Shown: positions 1-9,368, counted from the first letter of the stretch. The stretch: 64,000 nt of DNA from Pandoraea norimbergensis (GCF_001465545.3 NZ_CP013480.3:5022001-5086000), one strand, 5' to 3'. Numbers and translations: made by a program. Notes: generated by a model not told the origin, from the sequence alone.

Positions 1-525
1 TTCGGCGCTTTCGTCGCGGTAGTGCTTCAGATACGGCTCGACCATTTCCAGCAGTCGCTGCGGTGAAAGCGAATTGCCGGAGAGCGGATCGATGACCACG
101 TCGCCGGCCGGCACCGCCAGTCTCAGCAGAAAATGACCCGGGAAGGACAACCCGCGCAGCGGCAGTCCGATCTGATGCCCGATCTCCATGCACAACACCG
201 CGAGCGAAATCGGAATACCGCGCCGACGATCCAGCACGATATGCAGGTGGCTATTGTCGGGATCGTAGTAATCGTTCTGATTGGCAGAGAAGCCGAGTTC
301 GCGGAAGAAGAAGTGATCGAGCAGTTGCAGCTTCTGCAATGGACCCGCGTCAGTCGGCAAGCGTCTGGACAGCCGAGCGGCAAACGCGTCGATCTGCGTG
401 AGCGTGTCCTGCACGTCGAGATCGGGGTAGACGTCCTGCGCGATGGAGATAGCCGCTTCGGTCAGCGGCAGGCCATCGTCAGACGCCACCAGTGCTGCAA
501 AGTACTCGAGAAAGCGATTCGCCAT
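1..525 (-). CDS. SirB1-family transglutaminase-like protein (3' end outside window)
   Basis: The reverse strand is open from an ATG at 525 to the window edge (175 codons). The N-terminus is MANRFLEYFAAL. Later comes a block with FFFRELGFSANQNDYYDP, RRGIPISLAVLC, and GHFLLRL followed by VVIDP. This is the usual pattern of SirB1/DUF1266-neighbour transglutaminase-like proteins, which are often followed by TPR repeats. The C-terminal part, including any TPR region, lies outside the window. The gene is 24 bp downstream of murJ on the same strand, so the two are probably co-transcribed. The biochemical function of the family is not settled. The family call rests on remembered motifs only. Confidence 0.78.
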   Translation of the reverse strand, partial: MANRFLEYFAALVASDDGLPLTEAAISIAQDVYPDLDVQDTLTQIDAFAARLSRRLPTDAGPLQKLQLLDHFFFRELGFSANQNDYYDPDNSHLHIVLDRRRGIPISLAVLCMEIGHQIGLPLRGLSFPGHFLLRLAVPAGDVVIDPLSGNSLSPQRLLEMVEPYLKHYRDESAE

Positions 526-549
526 GCGGCACCCGTAGGTCCTGCCGCG

Positions 550-2100
550 TCAATTCGTGCGACGGCGGAAGAACGAGAAATTGAAACCCATGAGGAATAA
601 TGCGCCGAAATACACCACGGCGCATAGCACCAGACTCGCGCCCAGCAGCGCGATACGTGCGAGCGGCCGCGCCCCGAGGGCGACCCAGTCGAAGCTCTGC
701 GTGAACCACAGCAACACACCGGCGAGAATCAGACACGCCGCCAGCAATTGCACGAAAAAGAGCCGCCAGCCGGGCGCAGGACGGTAAATACCCCGCTTAT
801 AGAGCCCCGCGAAAAGCAGCGCTGCGTTCATGCAGGCGCCCACGCCGATCGAGAGCGACAAGCCTGCATGCGCAAACCAGCGCACGAACAGCAAGTTCGA
901 CAGCTGCGTGGCAATCAATACCACGATGGCAATCTTCACCGGCGTCTTGATATCCTGTTTGGCATAGAAGCCCGGCGCCAGAATCTTGATCAGAATCAGG
1001 CCAACCAGTCCTACGCCATAGGCGGTCAGGGCATGGGCGGTCATCACGACGTCGTTGGCGTCGAATCGACCATATTGGTAGAGCGTGGCGGTCAGCGGTT
1101 CCGCGTAGACGAAGAGCCCCACGGCGCTTGGCGTGGCCAGCAAGAACGTCAGGCGCAGCCCCCAGTCGAGAAGCGCCGAATATTCGGCGCCGTCGCCATC
1201 GGCATTGGCACGCGAGAGGCTCGGCAGCAGAATTGTGCCCAGCGCCACGCCCAGCAACGCTGTCGGAAACTCCATCAGGCGATCAGCGTAGGCCAGCCAC
1301 GACACGCTGCCCTGAGCGAGCCGCGACGCAATATTCGTATTGATGATCAGGCTGACTTGCGCGACCGACACCGCCAGCGTGGCCGGCACCATCTTCGCGA
1401 GCACCCGCTTCACGCCGGGGTTGCGCAAGGCGGCCACGATATTGATGGTGATGCGCGGCACCATGCCGATGCGGGCGAGCGCCGGCAACTGAATAAGCAG
1501 TTGCAGCACGCCGCCGACGATGACGGCGTAAGCCAGCGCGTAGACGGGGGTTTCGAGGTGAGGCGCGACCCACAGCGACGCGACGATCGAGCTGACGTTG
1601 AGCAGCACGGGCGCGAAGGCGGGCACCGAGAACTGACGCCACGTATTGAGCACCCCGGCGGCAAGCGTCGTGATCGAGATCAGGGTGATGTACGGGAACA
1701 TGACGCGCGTCATGAAGACGGCGGCGTCGAACGTGCCGTTTTCGCGCGAGAGCCCGGTCGCGACCGCATAAACCACGCCGGACGCCCCGAGAACCCCGGC
1801 GACGGTGATCGAGAGCAATACCCAGAACAGCACCGTGGTGACGGAATCGACCAGTGTTTTGGTCTCGTCGGCGCTTCGCTGCGACTTGAATTCGGCCAGA
1901 ATTGGCACGAATGCCTGCGAAAACGCCCCTTCTGCGGACAGACGGCGAAGCAGATTGGGGATACGGAACGCCACGTTATAGGCGTCGGTCATTGGACCGG
2001 CCCCGAACATGCGCGCAATGAGAATTTCACGGACCAGACCGGTGATGCGCGAAAGCATCGTAAAACCGCTGACCGTAGCGAGAGCTTTTAGCAAATTCAT
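550..2100 (-). CDS. murJ: MurJ lipid II flippase
   Basis: The 516-aa polytopic membrane protein starts [20 protein letters not shown]. The early motif [18 protein letters not shown] and a hydrophobic pattern consistent with about 14 membrane segments are typical of MurJ/MviN, which flips lipid II across the inner membrane for peptidoglycan synthesis. An in-frame extension to 2205 exists, but the first residues of the family match the ATG at 2098-2100. A TATAAT box lies only 9 nt before that ATG and there is no Shine-Dalgarno, so a leaderless mRNA is likely. The gene is divergent from rpsT, as in many Burkholderiales. The C-terminus is basic (FFRRRTN). Confidence 0.95.
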   Translation of the reverse strand: MNLLKALATVSGFTMLSRITGLVREILIARMFGAGPMTDAYNVAFRIPNLLRRLSAEGAFSQAFVPILAEFKSQRSADETKTLVDSVTTVLFWVLLSITVAGVLGASGVVYAVATGLSRENGTFDAAVFMTRVMFPYITLISITTLAAGVLNTWRQFSVPAFAPVLLNVSSIVASLWVAPHLETPVYALAYAVIVGGVLQLLIQLPALARIGMVPRITINIVAALRNPGVKRVLAKMVPATLAVSVAQVSLIINTNIASRLAQGSVSWLAYADRLMEFPTALLGVALGTILLPSLSRANADGDGAEYSALLDWGLRLTFLLATPSAVGLFVYAEPLTATLYQYGRFDANDVVMTAHALTAYGVGLVGLILIKILAPGFYAKQDIKTPVKIAIVVLIATQLSNLLFVRWFAHAGLSLSIGVGACMNAALLFAGLYKRGIYRPAPGWRLFFVQLLAACLILAGVLLWFTQSFDWVALGARPLARIALLGASLVLCAVVYFGALFLMGFNFSFFRRRTN

Positions 2101-2109
2101 GTTGCGGGT

Positions 2110-2115
2110 ATTATA
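2110..2115 (-). promoter_or_regulatory. -10 box of murJ, close to the start codon
   Basis: The reverse strand reads TATAAT, then 9 nt (acccgcaac), then the murJ ATG. Transcription would start at or very near the start codon. I see no convincing -35 box and no Shine-Dalgarno. Confidence 0.6.
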
Positions 2116-2138
2116 CGCACAGCATTGCAGCAAAGACG

Positions 2139-2168
2139 TTGCAATTTCCGTTGGCCTTCGGCTATAAT
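2139..2168 (+). promoter_or_regulatory. Sigma-70 promoter of rpsT
   Basis: TTGCAA (2139-2144), an 18-bp spacer and TATAAT (2163-2168) form a near-consensus promoter. The predicted start near 2175 leaves a leader of about 105 nt before rpsT. A long leader fits the known autoregulation of S20 in enterobacteria, but no regulatory structure is proven here. Confidence 0.75.
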
Positions 2169-2280
2169 CGACGGTTTCGAAGTCAATGGATTGCTTCCTG
2201 GCCACCGTGTCTCCCAGGGAGCCGAGCCAAACTGCATAGAAAGCCGCATCAGGCGGAGCAATTCAAGGAATTCACCGAAC

Positions 2281-2553
2281 ATGGCAAATACTGCACAAGC
2301 ACGCAAGCGCGCGCGTCAAACCGTTAAGATCAACGCTCACAACTCGGCGCTGCGTTCGCGTCTGCGTACGGCTGTGAAGGCTGTCCGCAAGGCTATCGCC
2401 AAGGGCGACCAAGCCGCTGCCAAGGAAGTGCTGCGCACTTCGGCAAAGACGATCGACATCATTGCTGACAAGAAGATCGTTCACAAGAACACCGCTGCTC
2501 GCCAAAAGAGCCGCCTGTCGGCCGCCATCAAGGCGATGTCGGCTGCTGCCTAA
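2281..2553 (+). CDS. rpsT: 30S ribosomal protein S20
   Basis: The 90-aa, very basic protein starts [18 protein letters not shown] and contains [15 protein letters not shown] and [16 protein letters not shown]. These are signature segments of bacterial S20, a primary 16S rRNA-binding protein of the small subunit. Length is normal for the family (about 87-90 aa). It is monocistronic, with its own strong promoter and a strong terminator about 75 bp downstream. It sits divergent from murJ. Confidence 0.98.
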   Translation: MANTAQARKRARQTVKINAHNSALRSRLRTAVKAVRKAIAKGDQAAAKEVLRTSAKTIDIIADKKIVHKNTAARQKSRLSAAIKAMSAAA

Positions 2554-2625
2554 GACAGCAGGTCGAAAGACCACGCTGCAAAGCACTACAAGTTGCTTGC
2601 CGGTTCTGACTTCGGTCGGAACACT

Positions 2626-2654
2626 AAAAAGCCCGCTTTATGCGGGCTTTTTTC
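2626..2654. terminator. Bidirectional terminator of rpsT and the barrel-protein gene
   Basis: AAAAAGCCCGC, a short TTTAT loop and GCGGGCTTTTTT form a perfect GC stem with a T-run on both strands. It can end rpsT on the plus strand and the outer-membrane protein gene on the minus strand. Confidence 0.9.
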
Positions 2655-2695
2655 TATTCTGCGACCGGAAACTACGACCATCGACGTTCCGCGCA

Positions 2696-3394
2696 TCAGA
2701 ACGCGTAGACGAGCCCCACCCGAATCGATTGCGTATTGCCGATCACGATGTTGTCGACCTTGCGGCTGAGCGACGAATTGATGAACTCGTACTGACCGCG
2801 CACATGCAAACTCGGCGTGATGCGATACGTGATGCCCGCACCGATGGCCGGGCGCACTTTGAACGTCGACGACTTCCGGATGCCCATCGCCTCCATGTCG
2901 GCCGTCGGATCGTTCTTGTAATTCAGCCCGTAGACGCCCACGGTGCCAAACAGCTCGAACTTGTCGGAGAGCGGATAAATACCCAGCGCCACGAGCCGGA
3001 CGCCATGCATTGCAACGTTCTGGTTGCTCTTGAAGGAAGCGGGATCGCCACCCGGCCTCATCTGCCAACGCCCGTCAAAGGTATTTTTGAACGTGCCCAG
3101 CAAGGCATACCCCAGTTCGACAGCAAAGGCGGGCGAGATTCGGTAGCCAACACCGAGTTGCAGCGTCGAGGCCCCCTCCATCGTGGACGCCTCACTCACG
3201 CTCATTGCGGCGCCGCCAGCCTCAGGAAATCCGCCCCGAAGCGGGGTGTCGCCCGCCTTCGCGACGTTCGCGCCAATATCTCCATATACATAGAGGTTTG
3301 TGCTGGCCGGCGCGTTCGCTGCCTCCGCCACTTTCGCCGTCACACCCCAAGCGCCCAGCATGCACGCCGCCACCTTCCAGACTGCCTTTTTCAT
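2696..3394 (-). CDS. Outer-membrane beta-barrel protein (OmpA-like/OMP_b-brl type)
   Basis: The 232-aa protein has a signal peptide (MKKAVWKVAACMLGAWGV, cleavage probably after AEA). The rest shows alternating aromatic/hydrophobic strands (NLYVYGDIGANVA, LQLGVGYRIS, FELFGTVGVYGLNY, RVGLVYAF) and ends in Phe, the usual BAM recognition residue. This fits a small eight-strand barrel of the OmpW/OmpX/OmpA-N class. No OmpA peptidoglycan-binding domain follows. The gene is alone and convergent with rpsT through a shared terminator. Ligand and role cannot be read from the sequence; it could be a porin-like or adhesion barrel. Confidence 0.8.
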   Translation of the reverse strand: MKKAVWKVAACMLGAWGVTAKVAEAANAPASTNLYVYGDIGANVAKAGDTPLRGGFPEAGGAAMSVSEASTMEGASTLQLGVGYRISPAFAVELGYALLGTFKNTFDGRWQMRPGGDPASFKSNQNVAMHGVRLVALGIYPLSDKFELFGTVGVYGLNYKNDPTADMEAMGIRKSSTFKVRPAIGAGITYRITPSLHVRGQYEFINSSLSRKVDNIVIGNTQSIRVGLVYAF

Positions 3395-3713
3395 CGATAG
3401 ACCTCTGCGGTGAAATCAACTCGCCGGACAGGGCAACTTACTCCGCCCGGCACCCGCTGAAAGCATGACGAAATGCCCCGCCAAGCGGTGTGGGCGAACT
3501 CCCGCTCGACAGTGGGAAAGCTCCGGGTTTTGCCTTGCTGGTCAAGGATGTGCGCGACGATGCCACAGAAAATCAGCGCGACAGAAAGGACACGTGAGGC
3601 AGGAAAGGTCAGGCGGGAGAGAAATCGGAAAAGGCAGGCGACGGTGAGTCAGGGCCAAAGGCCCGGCACTCACGTCAGGCCGAAGACATCGGCCCAGGGG
3701 GTACTGAAGAGTA
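3395..3713. other. Gene-free spacer
   Basis: These 319 bp lie between the start of the barrel-protein gene and the end of the DUF3579 gene. I see no credible coding sequence. Small GC hairpins occur (for example near 3678-3694) but none has a T-run. The barrel-gene promoter should lie in the first 100 bp, but I cannot pick it out. Confidence 0.5.
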
Positions 3714-4034
3714 TTACTTTACGTCGGGAACGAAGCAGGCTTCGGTCAGTTGCAGATCGTTGTCGCGGGCGAAATTCATGACGAAATCGAACGCCATCGG
3801 CTCGATTTCGCGAAGTCGCTCGTCAACGACGACGCATTTGACGTCACCCACCATAATCGGGCGCACATAGGGGGAGTACTGCATGTATGCGTTCGGGCCG
3901 GTACCCCGGCCACAGAACGACACGGCGCCGCACAGACGTTCCGCCCAGTCACTCGGCCGGAACTTCTTGCCATCCCGGGTCAGACCCTGGATGAAATACT
4001 CGCGCGCGGAAACCTGGTCGGTCATATCGCTCAA
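3714..4034 (-). CDS. DUF3579 family protein
   Basis: The 106-aa protein contains YFIQGLTRDGKKFRPSDWAE and RLCGAVS. It ends with a conserved-looking segment (VVVDERLREIEPMAFDFVMNF), matching the small DUF3579 family of Betaproteobacteria. No enzymatic motif, membrane segment or signal peptide is visible. Start choice is uncertain: ATG at 4034 (MSDMTDQ) or 4025 (MTDQ). In related Burkholderiales a member of this family sits beside argF, as here, but on the opposite strand. Function unknown. Confidence 0.85.
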   Translation of the reverse strand: MSDMTDQVSAREYFIQGLTRDGKKFRPSDWAERLCGAVSFCGRGTGPNAYMQYSPYVRPIMVGDVKCVVVDERLREIEPMAFDFVMNFARDNDLQLTEACFVPDVK

Positions 4035-4092
4035 TCACCTCAAAAAAACACCTGACCAGCCATACGCGGGTAGCGTTGCTGACAGAGACAGT

Positions 4093-4108
4093 ATTATATC
4101 TTATATAA
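4093..4108. promoter_or_regulatory. AT-rich dyad with TATAAT, likely promoter of the DUF3579 gene
   Basis: TTATAT-ctt-ATATAA (4094-4108) is a perfect 6-bp dyad in an otherwise GC-rich spacer. The minus strand carries TATAAT at 4093-4098, about 60 bp before the DUF3579 start. I see no good -35 box at standard spacing. Confidence 0.4.
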
Positions 4109-4241
4109 GACTCAAACCCGTCTCCCCACCGTTGCCGCAGATGTTTTTTTCGGTCTTGCCAGCCCTTCCGGGCTGTGCCGCAGCGGTGTCGATCATACGC
4201 TTTTCGTGTGACGACAAAACGATTTGGTAGACTAGGGGTCT

Positions 4242-4307
4242 GCTCCTCCAAGTGGGGGAGCGGGCCTTAAGGCTTGTTCGTCGCGCCGACAGCGGGCGAG
4301 TTCCCGC
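4242..4307 (+). promoter_or_regulatory. Structured 5' leader of argF
   Basis: Three consecutive dyads precede argF: GCTCCTCC-aagt-GGGGGAGC (4242-4261), the palindrome GCCTTAAGGC (4264-4273) and GCGGG-cgagtt-CCCGC (4292-4307). They lie 67-132 nt before the argF start. No obvious Shine-Dalgarno sits directly before that ATG. Whether this leader regulates argF is inference. I see no ArgR box. Confidence 0.35.
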
Positions 4308-4373
4308 CGGGTCTCCCGATCTCGTGTTTGCCTTCGTGATCCCCCGATTCTCGGCCTCCTGCAGAACATCCAC

Positions 4374-5300
4374 ATGACCACCGCTAAACCCATCAAGCAT
4401 TACCTTCAATTTTCGGATCTGGCACTCGACGAGTACGATTACGTGCTCGAACGCACCCGCATCCTCAAGAAAAAATTCAAGAACTACGAGACCTACCATC
4501 CGCTGCACGACCGCACGCTGGCGATGATTTTCGAGAAAAGCTCGACCCGCACGCGACTGTCGTTCGAAGCCGGTATTCACCAATTGGGTGGGCACGCCGT
4601 GTTCCTGAACACGCGAGATACGCAACTTGGCCGCGGCGAACCGATCGAAGACGCCGCCCAGGTCATCTCGCGCATGACCGACATCATCATGATCCGCACG
4701 TTCGGGCAGGAGATCATCGAGCGCTTTGCGCAACATTCGCGCGTGCCGGTGATCAACGGCCTGACCAACGAGTACCACCCGTGTCAGGTGCTCGCGGATA
4801 TCTTCACGTACTACGAGCATCGCGGCCCGATTAAGGGCAAGACCGTGACGTGGATCGGCGACGCCAACAACATGTCGTACACGTGGATTCAGGCGGCCGA
4901 GATCTTCGGCTTCCAGGTCAACATCTCGACGCCGCCGGGCTATCGCCTCGACCAAGCCATGGTCGCCGAATCGAGCCGTCCGTTCGTGCGCGAATTCGAC
5001 GACCCGCGTGAAGCCTGCGAAGGCGCCGACCTCGTGTCGACCGACGTGTGGACCAGCATGGGTTATGAAGCCGAAAACGAAGCCCGTAAGGCAGCGTTTG
5101 CTCAATGGTGCGTGAATGCGGACCTGATGAAGCAAGCCAAGGCCGACGCCCTGTTCATGCACTGCCTGCCTGCCCACCGTGGCGAGGAAGTGTCGGCCGA
5201 CGTGATCGACGGCCCGCAAAGCGTCGTCTGGGACGAAGCAGAGAACCGTCTGCACGTGCAGAAGGCACTCATGGAGTACCTGATGCTCGGCCGCGTCTGA
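4374..5300 (+). CDS. argF: Ornithine carbamoyltransferase, anabolic
   Basis: The 308-aa enzyme transfers carbamoyl from carbamoyl phosphate to ornithine, giving citrulline in arginine synthesis. The carbamoyl-phosphate site EKSSTRTRLSFE lies near residues 48-59. HPCQVLADI near 134 and FMHCLPAHRGEEV near 260 (catalytic Cys) are both present. Length is normal for OTCase (about 305-310 aa). The start MTTAKPIKHYLQFSDL fits the family. The gene stands alone here, with its own leader and a strong terminator; argG is not adjacent. Confidence 0.97.
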   Translation: MTTAKPIKHYLQFSDLALDEYDYVLERTRILKKKFKNYETYHPLHDRTLAMIFEKSSTRTRLSFEAGIHQLGGHAVFLNTRDTQLGRGEPIEDAAQVISRMTDIIMIRTFGQEIIERFAQHSRVPVINGLTNEYHPCQVLADIFTYYEHRGPIKGKTVTWIGDANNMSYTWIQAAEIFGFQVNISTPPGYRLDQAMVAESSRPFVREFDDPREACEGADLVSTDVWTSMGYEAENEARKAAFAQWCVNADLMKQAKADALFMHCLPAHRGEEVSADVIDGPQSVVWDEAENRLHVQKALMEYLMLGRV

Positions 5301-5361
5301 TCAGACAGACCGACGGCAAGCGCGACGCGCCAAAGGCGCCTCGCCTTCCGCTATCATCGCT

Positions 5362-5397
5362 AACGCGCCGCAGCGCTTGCCGCTCGGCGCGTTTTTT
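5362..5397 (+). terminator. Rho-independent terminator of argF
   Basis: AACGCGCCG, a 14-nt loop, CGGCGCGTT and TTTTT follow argF by about 60 bp. Confidence 0.85.
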
Positions 5398-5520
5398 GAT
5401 GTTTTTTGGCGTTAATTGACGATAGGGCAGCGATTTTCTGCCTTTCCTCATAGCCACACGATCTAAAGCGCACTGCCCGTCAGAACATTTCGCAATTTGC
5501 ACCACTTCGGTGCGGATTTG

Positions 5521-5571
5521 TTGTGCACTGCACAAATGTCAACCGGGTCGACGCTCGAAACGTGCTAGCAT
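5521..5571 (+). promoter_or_regulatory. Palindromic operator and extended -10 of ppnP
   Basis: TTGTGCA-c-TGCACAA (5521-5535) is a perfect 7-bp dyad. An extended -10, TGC-TAGCAT (5563-5571), follows without a good -35. The dyad is centred near -50 from the predicted start, a position suited to an activator. The cognate regulator is unknown. The remainder of the 5301-5659 spacer shows no gene. Confidence 0.5.
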
Positions 5572-5659
5572 GAATTCACCCCTGCCCGCCTGATGTGTTG
5601 GTTTTGCACCGACGCCGAGCCGCAGGATCTCCGACTTCCGAATCAAACCGCATCCGGTC

Positions 5660-5983
5660 ATGACGCAAAACGCAACGCAGTTCGACAACGTTTCCGTAAT
5701 CAAGCGCGCTAATACTTATTTCGACGGCAAGTGCGTCTCGCACACCGTGCTGTTCCCGGACGGCACCCGCAAGACGCTGGGTGTGATCTTCCCCGCCACG
5801 CTGGCGTTCGGCACCGATGCACCGGAAATCATGGAAGTGACAGGCGGCCGTTGCCGCATTCGTCTGGCCGGTCAGACCGAGTGGCAGGAATATGCCGCCG
5901 GTGAGCAGTTCTCCGTGCCGGGCAACAGCAAGTTCGATATCGAGGTCGTCGAGACGCTCGATTACGTTTGCCACTACGGCTAA
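5660..5983 (+). CDS. ppnP: Pyrimidine/purine nucleoside phosphorylase PpnP
   Basis: The 107-aa cupin-fold protein (former DUF1255) contains [40 protein letters not shown] and a C-terminal [17 protein letters not shown]. coli PpnP has this length and pattern and phosphorolyses many nucleosides. The protein is cytosolic with no signal. The start ATG at 5660 gives the family-length product. It is preceded by a long spacer with its own promoter, so it is independent of argF. Confidence 0.92.
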   Translation: MTQNATQFDNVSVIKRANTYFDGKCVSHTVLFPDGTRKTLGVIFPATLAFGTDAPEIMEVTGGRCRIRLAGQTEWQEYAAGEQFSVPGNSKFDIEVVETLDYVCHYG

Positions 5984-6069
5984 TCGCCGGCCAGCATCGC
6001 AACCGCACGGATTGATTCGCGCGGTTGCTCTCTCGGCCGGTTCAGCGCGGCCCGGCGCCGCTACCCACT

Positions 6070-7518
6070 ATGTCGCGTCTGCCCCCCGAATTTGCCGACG
6101 ATTCTGGCGACAATCCTGCCGACGATGCTGCCGGCAACCTTCCCTCTACGCCCCCCTCTGGCAACGCCAGTCTGTCCGACACCGCCGCGGCGCATGCGAA
6201 TGGCGCCGCCACCGATCTTGAGCCCAGCGACGTCCCGTTGCTACCGCCTGACGGTCTGACGGCACCCGCGAAATCCGGCAAGACAGCCAAGACGGCTGAG
6301 CCCGCCAAAGCCCGCACCCGGTCATGCAAGCGCGACGCGGCAGAAACACCAGATACCTCCGACACCCTCGACGCGAAAGGCTCCGACGCCTCTGCAGCCA
6401 AAGGCGCCAAGGCGAGCGCAACGCGTCCGTCGCGCAGCCGTCGCGGCAGTGCCAAACGTAAGGGCATCGACCTCGGCCTGCAAGGCGGGGGCGCGCACGG
6501 CGCTTACACGTGGGGCGTGCTCGACAAGTTGCTCGAAGACGGACGTCTCGAGTTCGAGGGCATCAGCGGCGCATCCGCCGGCACCATGAATGCGCTCGTA
6601 CTGGCGCACGGCCTGCTGGACCGGCCGGGTGTCGACCCACGCGAAAAAGCCCGTGAATCGCTGCACAGCTTCTGGCTGGGGGTATCACAGGCCGGCTCAT
6701 CGGCCACGGCGTGGGCGCAAACCGTCTTCAGTTGGCTCAATGGCCGTCCGACCGAATACCCGGTGTGGCACGACTGGATGCAGAGCATGCAGCAGTGGAT
6801 GATGCCGTTTGCGCAGCCCACGGCCGAAATCAACCCGCTGCGCACTGTGCTGGAGGCGCAGGTCGATTTCGAGCGTTTGCGCGAGAGTACGGCCACGCGC
6901 CTGTTCGTCTCGGCGACGAATATCCGCACGGGCAACATCCGCATCTTCCGCACGCATGAAATCACGCTCGACGTCGCGATGGCGTCGGCCTGCCTGCCGT
7001 GGCTTTTCAAGCCGGTGAAGATCGATGACGATTTTTACTGGGACGGCGGCTATCTCGGCAACCCGCCGCTCTACCCGTTCTATTACGAAACGCTCACGAG
7101 CGACATTCTGATCGTGCACATCAACCCGATCGAGCGCAAAGAGAAGCCTGTGCTGCCGGGTCAGATCATGAACCGCGTGAACGAGATCACTTTCAATGCG
7201 TCGTTGCAGCGCGAATTCCGTGCGATTTCGTTCGTGCACAAGTTGCTTGACGAAGGCTGGCTCAAACCGGAATTCCGCAAGCGTCTGAAGTACCCGTTGA
7301 TTCACTCGATTCGTGCCGACAAGGAGCTGTATGACTTGTCGTCGTCGACCAAATTCGTGACCGACTGGCATTTTCTGACGACGCTGCGTGATCGCGGACG
7401 CGACGCGGCCGCCCGTTGGCTCGACGAGCATTTCAACGACGTGGGGGTGCGCTCTACGGTGGACTTGCGACGCGACTATCTCCAGCGGCTGCCGGACGCG
7501 ACGTCGATCAAAGCATGA
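6070..7518 (+). CDS. Patatin-like phospholipase family protein
   Basis: This 482-aa protein has a patatin core from about residue 133. The oxyanion hole is [11 protein letters not shown], the nucleophile elbow is GASAG (catalytic Ser) and YWDGGYLGN gives the Asp of the Ser-Asp dyad. The first ~130 residues are low complexity, rich in Ala, Asp, Pro, Lys and Ser, with no signal peptide. A TTG 45 nt upstream is also open, but ATG at 6070 is the better start. Such proteins are predicted lipid acyl hydrolases; the substrate is unknown. Its 3' end overlaps the convergent murB gene by 11 bp. Gene order patatin-murB-yajQ recurs in Burkholderia. Confidence 0.9.
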   Translation: MSRLPPEFADDSGDNPADDAAGNLPSTPPSGNASLSDTAAAHANGAATDLEPSDVPLLPPDGLTAPAKSGKTAKTAEPAKARTRSCKRDAAETPDTSDTLDAKGSDASAAKGAKASATRPSRSRRGSAKRKGIDLGLQGGGAHGAYTWGVLDKLLEDGRLEFEGISGASAGTMNALVLAHGLLDRPGVDPREKARESLHSFWLGVSQAGSSATAWAQTVFSWLNGRPTEYPVWHDWMQSMQQWMMPFAQPTAEINPLRTVLEAQVDFERLRESTATRLFVSATNIRTGNIRIFRTHEITLDVAMASACLPWLFKPVKIDDDFYWDGGYLGNPPLYPFYYETLTSDILIVHINPIERKEKPVLPGQIMNRVNEITFNASLQREFRAISFVHKLLDEGWLKPEFRKRLKYPLIHSIRADKELYDLSSSTKFVTDWHFLTTLRDRGRDAAARWLDEHFNDVGVRSTVDLRRDYLQRLPDATSIKA

Positions 7519-8533
7519 GCGGTTCGGGTTCGAGCGTGATGCCGAAGCGCGCGTGCACGCTGGCCTGCACGGCCTTTGCGAGCGCGACGATATCGGCCCC
7601 GCTCGCCCCGCCGCGATTGACCAGCACCAGCGCCTGACGCTCGTGTACTGCCGCCGTCGGCGCGTTATCGAGCGATTTGCCGCGCCAGCCGCATTGATCG
7701 ATCAACCACCCGGCGGCGACCTTCCAGGTGCCGTCGGGCTGTGCATAGCCGACGATCTGCGCAAAGCGCTCGCGCAGCGAGGCAAACGTCTGCGCATCGA
7801 CGACCGGATTCTTGAAGAAACTGCCGGCGTTGCCGAGTTCCATCGGATCGGGCAGCTTGCGGCGGCGAATATCGGCCACCGCTTCGAATATCTGCACCGC
7901 GCTGGGGGCCTCGACGCCCGCATCGGCAAACGTGCGCGACACGTCCGCATAGCCGGTCACCGCCTGCCACGGACGCGGCAGGCGCAGCGTCACCGACACG
8001 ATGATGTAGCGCCCGGGTTCGCGTTTGAACAGCGAGTCGCGATAGCCGAAAGCACACGCTTCGCGGTCCAGCGTAACGAATTCACCGGTCGACGTGTCGA
8101 GCGCACGCAACGAGGCGAAACGCTCGGCAAGTTCGAGCCCGTAGGCACCGATGTTCTGGATAGGCGCCGCGCCCAGCGTGCCGGGAATCAGCGCGAGGTT
8201 TTCGAGCCCCGGGCACCCTTGCGCCAGCGTCCAGCCGACGAAGTCGTGCCAGACCTCGCCCGCACCGCCACGCACGTAGCTCGAATCGGCATCATCGGCC
8301 AGCCGCTCGCGGGCGCGAATCGCCATCTTCAGCACCACGCCGTCGAAGTCGCGGGTCAGCACAACATTGCTGCCGCCGCCGAGCACCAGACGCGGCAAGT
8401 CCGCCAGTTCAGGCATGGCGAGGGCGGCTACCAGCGCCGCTTCGCTATCGATCGTGACGAAGTAGCGGGCTGTGGCGGGCAGACCGAAGGTATTGAATTC
8501 GCGCAGGCTGACGTCGCGTTGCAACTGGAGCAT
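7508..8533 (-). CDS. murB: UDP-N-acetylmuramate dehydrogenase
   Basis: The 341-aa FAD-dependent reductase makes UDP-MurNAc from the enolpyruvyl intermediate in the cytosol. The start [20 protein letters not shown] is typical. The FAD-binding segment [28 protein letters not shown] and [12 protein letters not shown] (catalytic Ser) are present. The C-terminal half with the loop before LVNRGGASG marks a type I (E. coli-like) MurB. It runs convergently into the patatin gene, overlapping its last 11 bp. Confidence 0.96.
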   Translation of the reverse strand: MLQLQRDVSLREFNTFGLPATARYFVTIDSEAALVAALAMPELADLPRLVLGGGSNVVLTRDFDGVVLKMAIRARERLADDADSSYVRGGAGEVWHDFVGWTLAQGCPGLENLALIPGTLGAAPIQNIGAYGLELAERFASLRALDTSTGEFVTLDREACAFGYRDSLFKREPGRYIIVSVTLRLPRPWQAVTGYADVSRTFADAGVEAPSAVQIFEAVADIRRRKLPDPMELGNAGSFFKNPVVDAQTFASLRERFAQIVGYAQPDGTWKVAAGWLIDQCGWRGKSLDNAPTAAVHERQALVLVNRGGASGADIVALAKAVQASVHARFGITLEPEPLML

Positions 8534-8675
8534 GAAGAGTGGTGATGTGATTCAGCGGCCGGGCGGCCCCGCAAATGATTGCGGGATGGATGCAGAACGG
8601 ACGCCTGAATTACAATGTCGGGCGAAAGAATTTTGCGCATTATACCGGCCATGCCGCGCAGTACCGTTGATTACC

Positions 8676-8702
8676 CGGATTGTGCGGATTGTCCGGATTG
8701 CC
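8676..8702. repeat. Triplicate 9-bp tandem repeat (CGGATTGNN)
   Basis: Three consecutive units, CGGATTGTG, CGGATTGTC and CGGATTGCC, lie in the spacer between murB and yajQ. A TACAAT hexamer upstream (8611-8616) may be the yajQ -10. Confidence 0.7.
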
Positions 8703-8796
8703 GGGACTGGCCGCCCCACGGCGCAGGCGCCTCAACGGCGCCGCACGCGGGGCCAGCCGTCCCTTTCACGAACCCTTTGTATTTCAGGAGAGCCAG

Positions 8797-9282
8797 ATGC
8801 CATCGTTTGACGTGGTTAGCGAAGCCAACATGGTAGAGGTCAAGAACGCCATCGAGCAGGCCAACAAGGAAATCTCGACGCGTTTCGACTTCAAGGGGTC
8901 GGACTCGCGTGTCGAGCATAAGGAGCAGGAGATCACCCTGTTCGCCGACGACAACTTCAAGCTCGAGCAGGTCACGCAGGTGCTCATCGCCAAGATGGCC
9001 AAGCGCAATGTCGACGTGCGTTTTCTCGACTACGGCAAGGTCGAGAAGGTCAGCGGCGACAGAGTCAAGCAAGTCGTCAAGGTGAAGAAGGGCGTGGAAG
9101 GCGATCTGGCCAAGAAGATCGTGCGCCTGATCAAGGACAGCAAGATGAAGGTGCAGGCGAGCATTCAGGGCGACAGCGTGCGCATCGCCGGCGCCAAGCG
9201 CGACGATCTGCAAAGCGCCATGGCGCTGCTGCGCAAGGACGTGACCGACACGCCGCTCGACTTCAACAACTTCCGCGACTGA
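8797..9282 (+). CDS. YajQ family nucleotide-binding protein
   Basis: The 161-aa protein starts [21 protein letters not shown] and contains [31 protein letters not shown] and [18 protein letters not shown]. These match the two-domain YajQ/UPF0234 family. Family members bind nucleotides or RNA, and some Xanthomonas and Pseudomonas relatives bind cyclic di-GMP. The ATG at 8797 follows a clear Shine-Dalgarno (caggag); an upstream in-frame extension is not credible. It is monocistronic with a strong terminator. Confidence 0.94.
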   Translation: MPSFDVVSEANMVEVKNAIEQANKEISTRFDFKGSDSRVEHKEQEITLFADDNFKLEQVTQVLIAKMAKRNVDVRFLDYGKVEKVSGDRVKQVVKVKKGVEGDLAKKIVRLIKDSKMKVQASIQGDSVRIAGAKRDDLQSAMALLRKDVTDTPLDFNNFRD

Positions 9283-9302
9283 GCGTTGTTGTTTCAGCTA
9301 AT

Positions 9303-9336
9303 AAAAAACCCGCAGTGTTCGCTGCGGGTTTTTTTA
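9303..9336. terminator. Bidirectional terminator between yajQ and plsY
   Basis: AAAAAACCCGCAG, a short loop and CTGCGGGTTTTTTT form a perfect stem with T-runs on both strands, serving yajQ (plus) and plsY (minus). Confidence 0.9.
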
Positions 9337-9368
9337 TTGGGCGGGCGCGGTGAGTCCCGTGCCGCCCC

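Noticed and set aside
3473..3781. Short plus-strand frame in the spacer upstream of the DUF3579 gene
   Set aside because: Arg-rich, no Shine-Dalgarno, and overlaps the 3' end of the conserved DUF3579 gene.
4035..4373. Possible ArgR box upstream of argF
   Set aside because: No TNTGAATWWWWATTCANW-like pair is visible on either strand.
4101..5255. A 384-codon minus-strand frame opposite argF
   Set aside because: Antisense to argF, with no family-like motifs.
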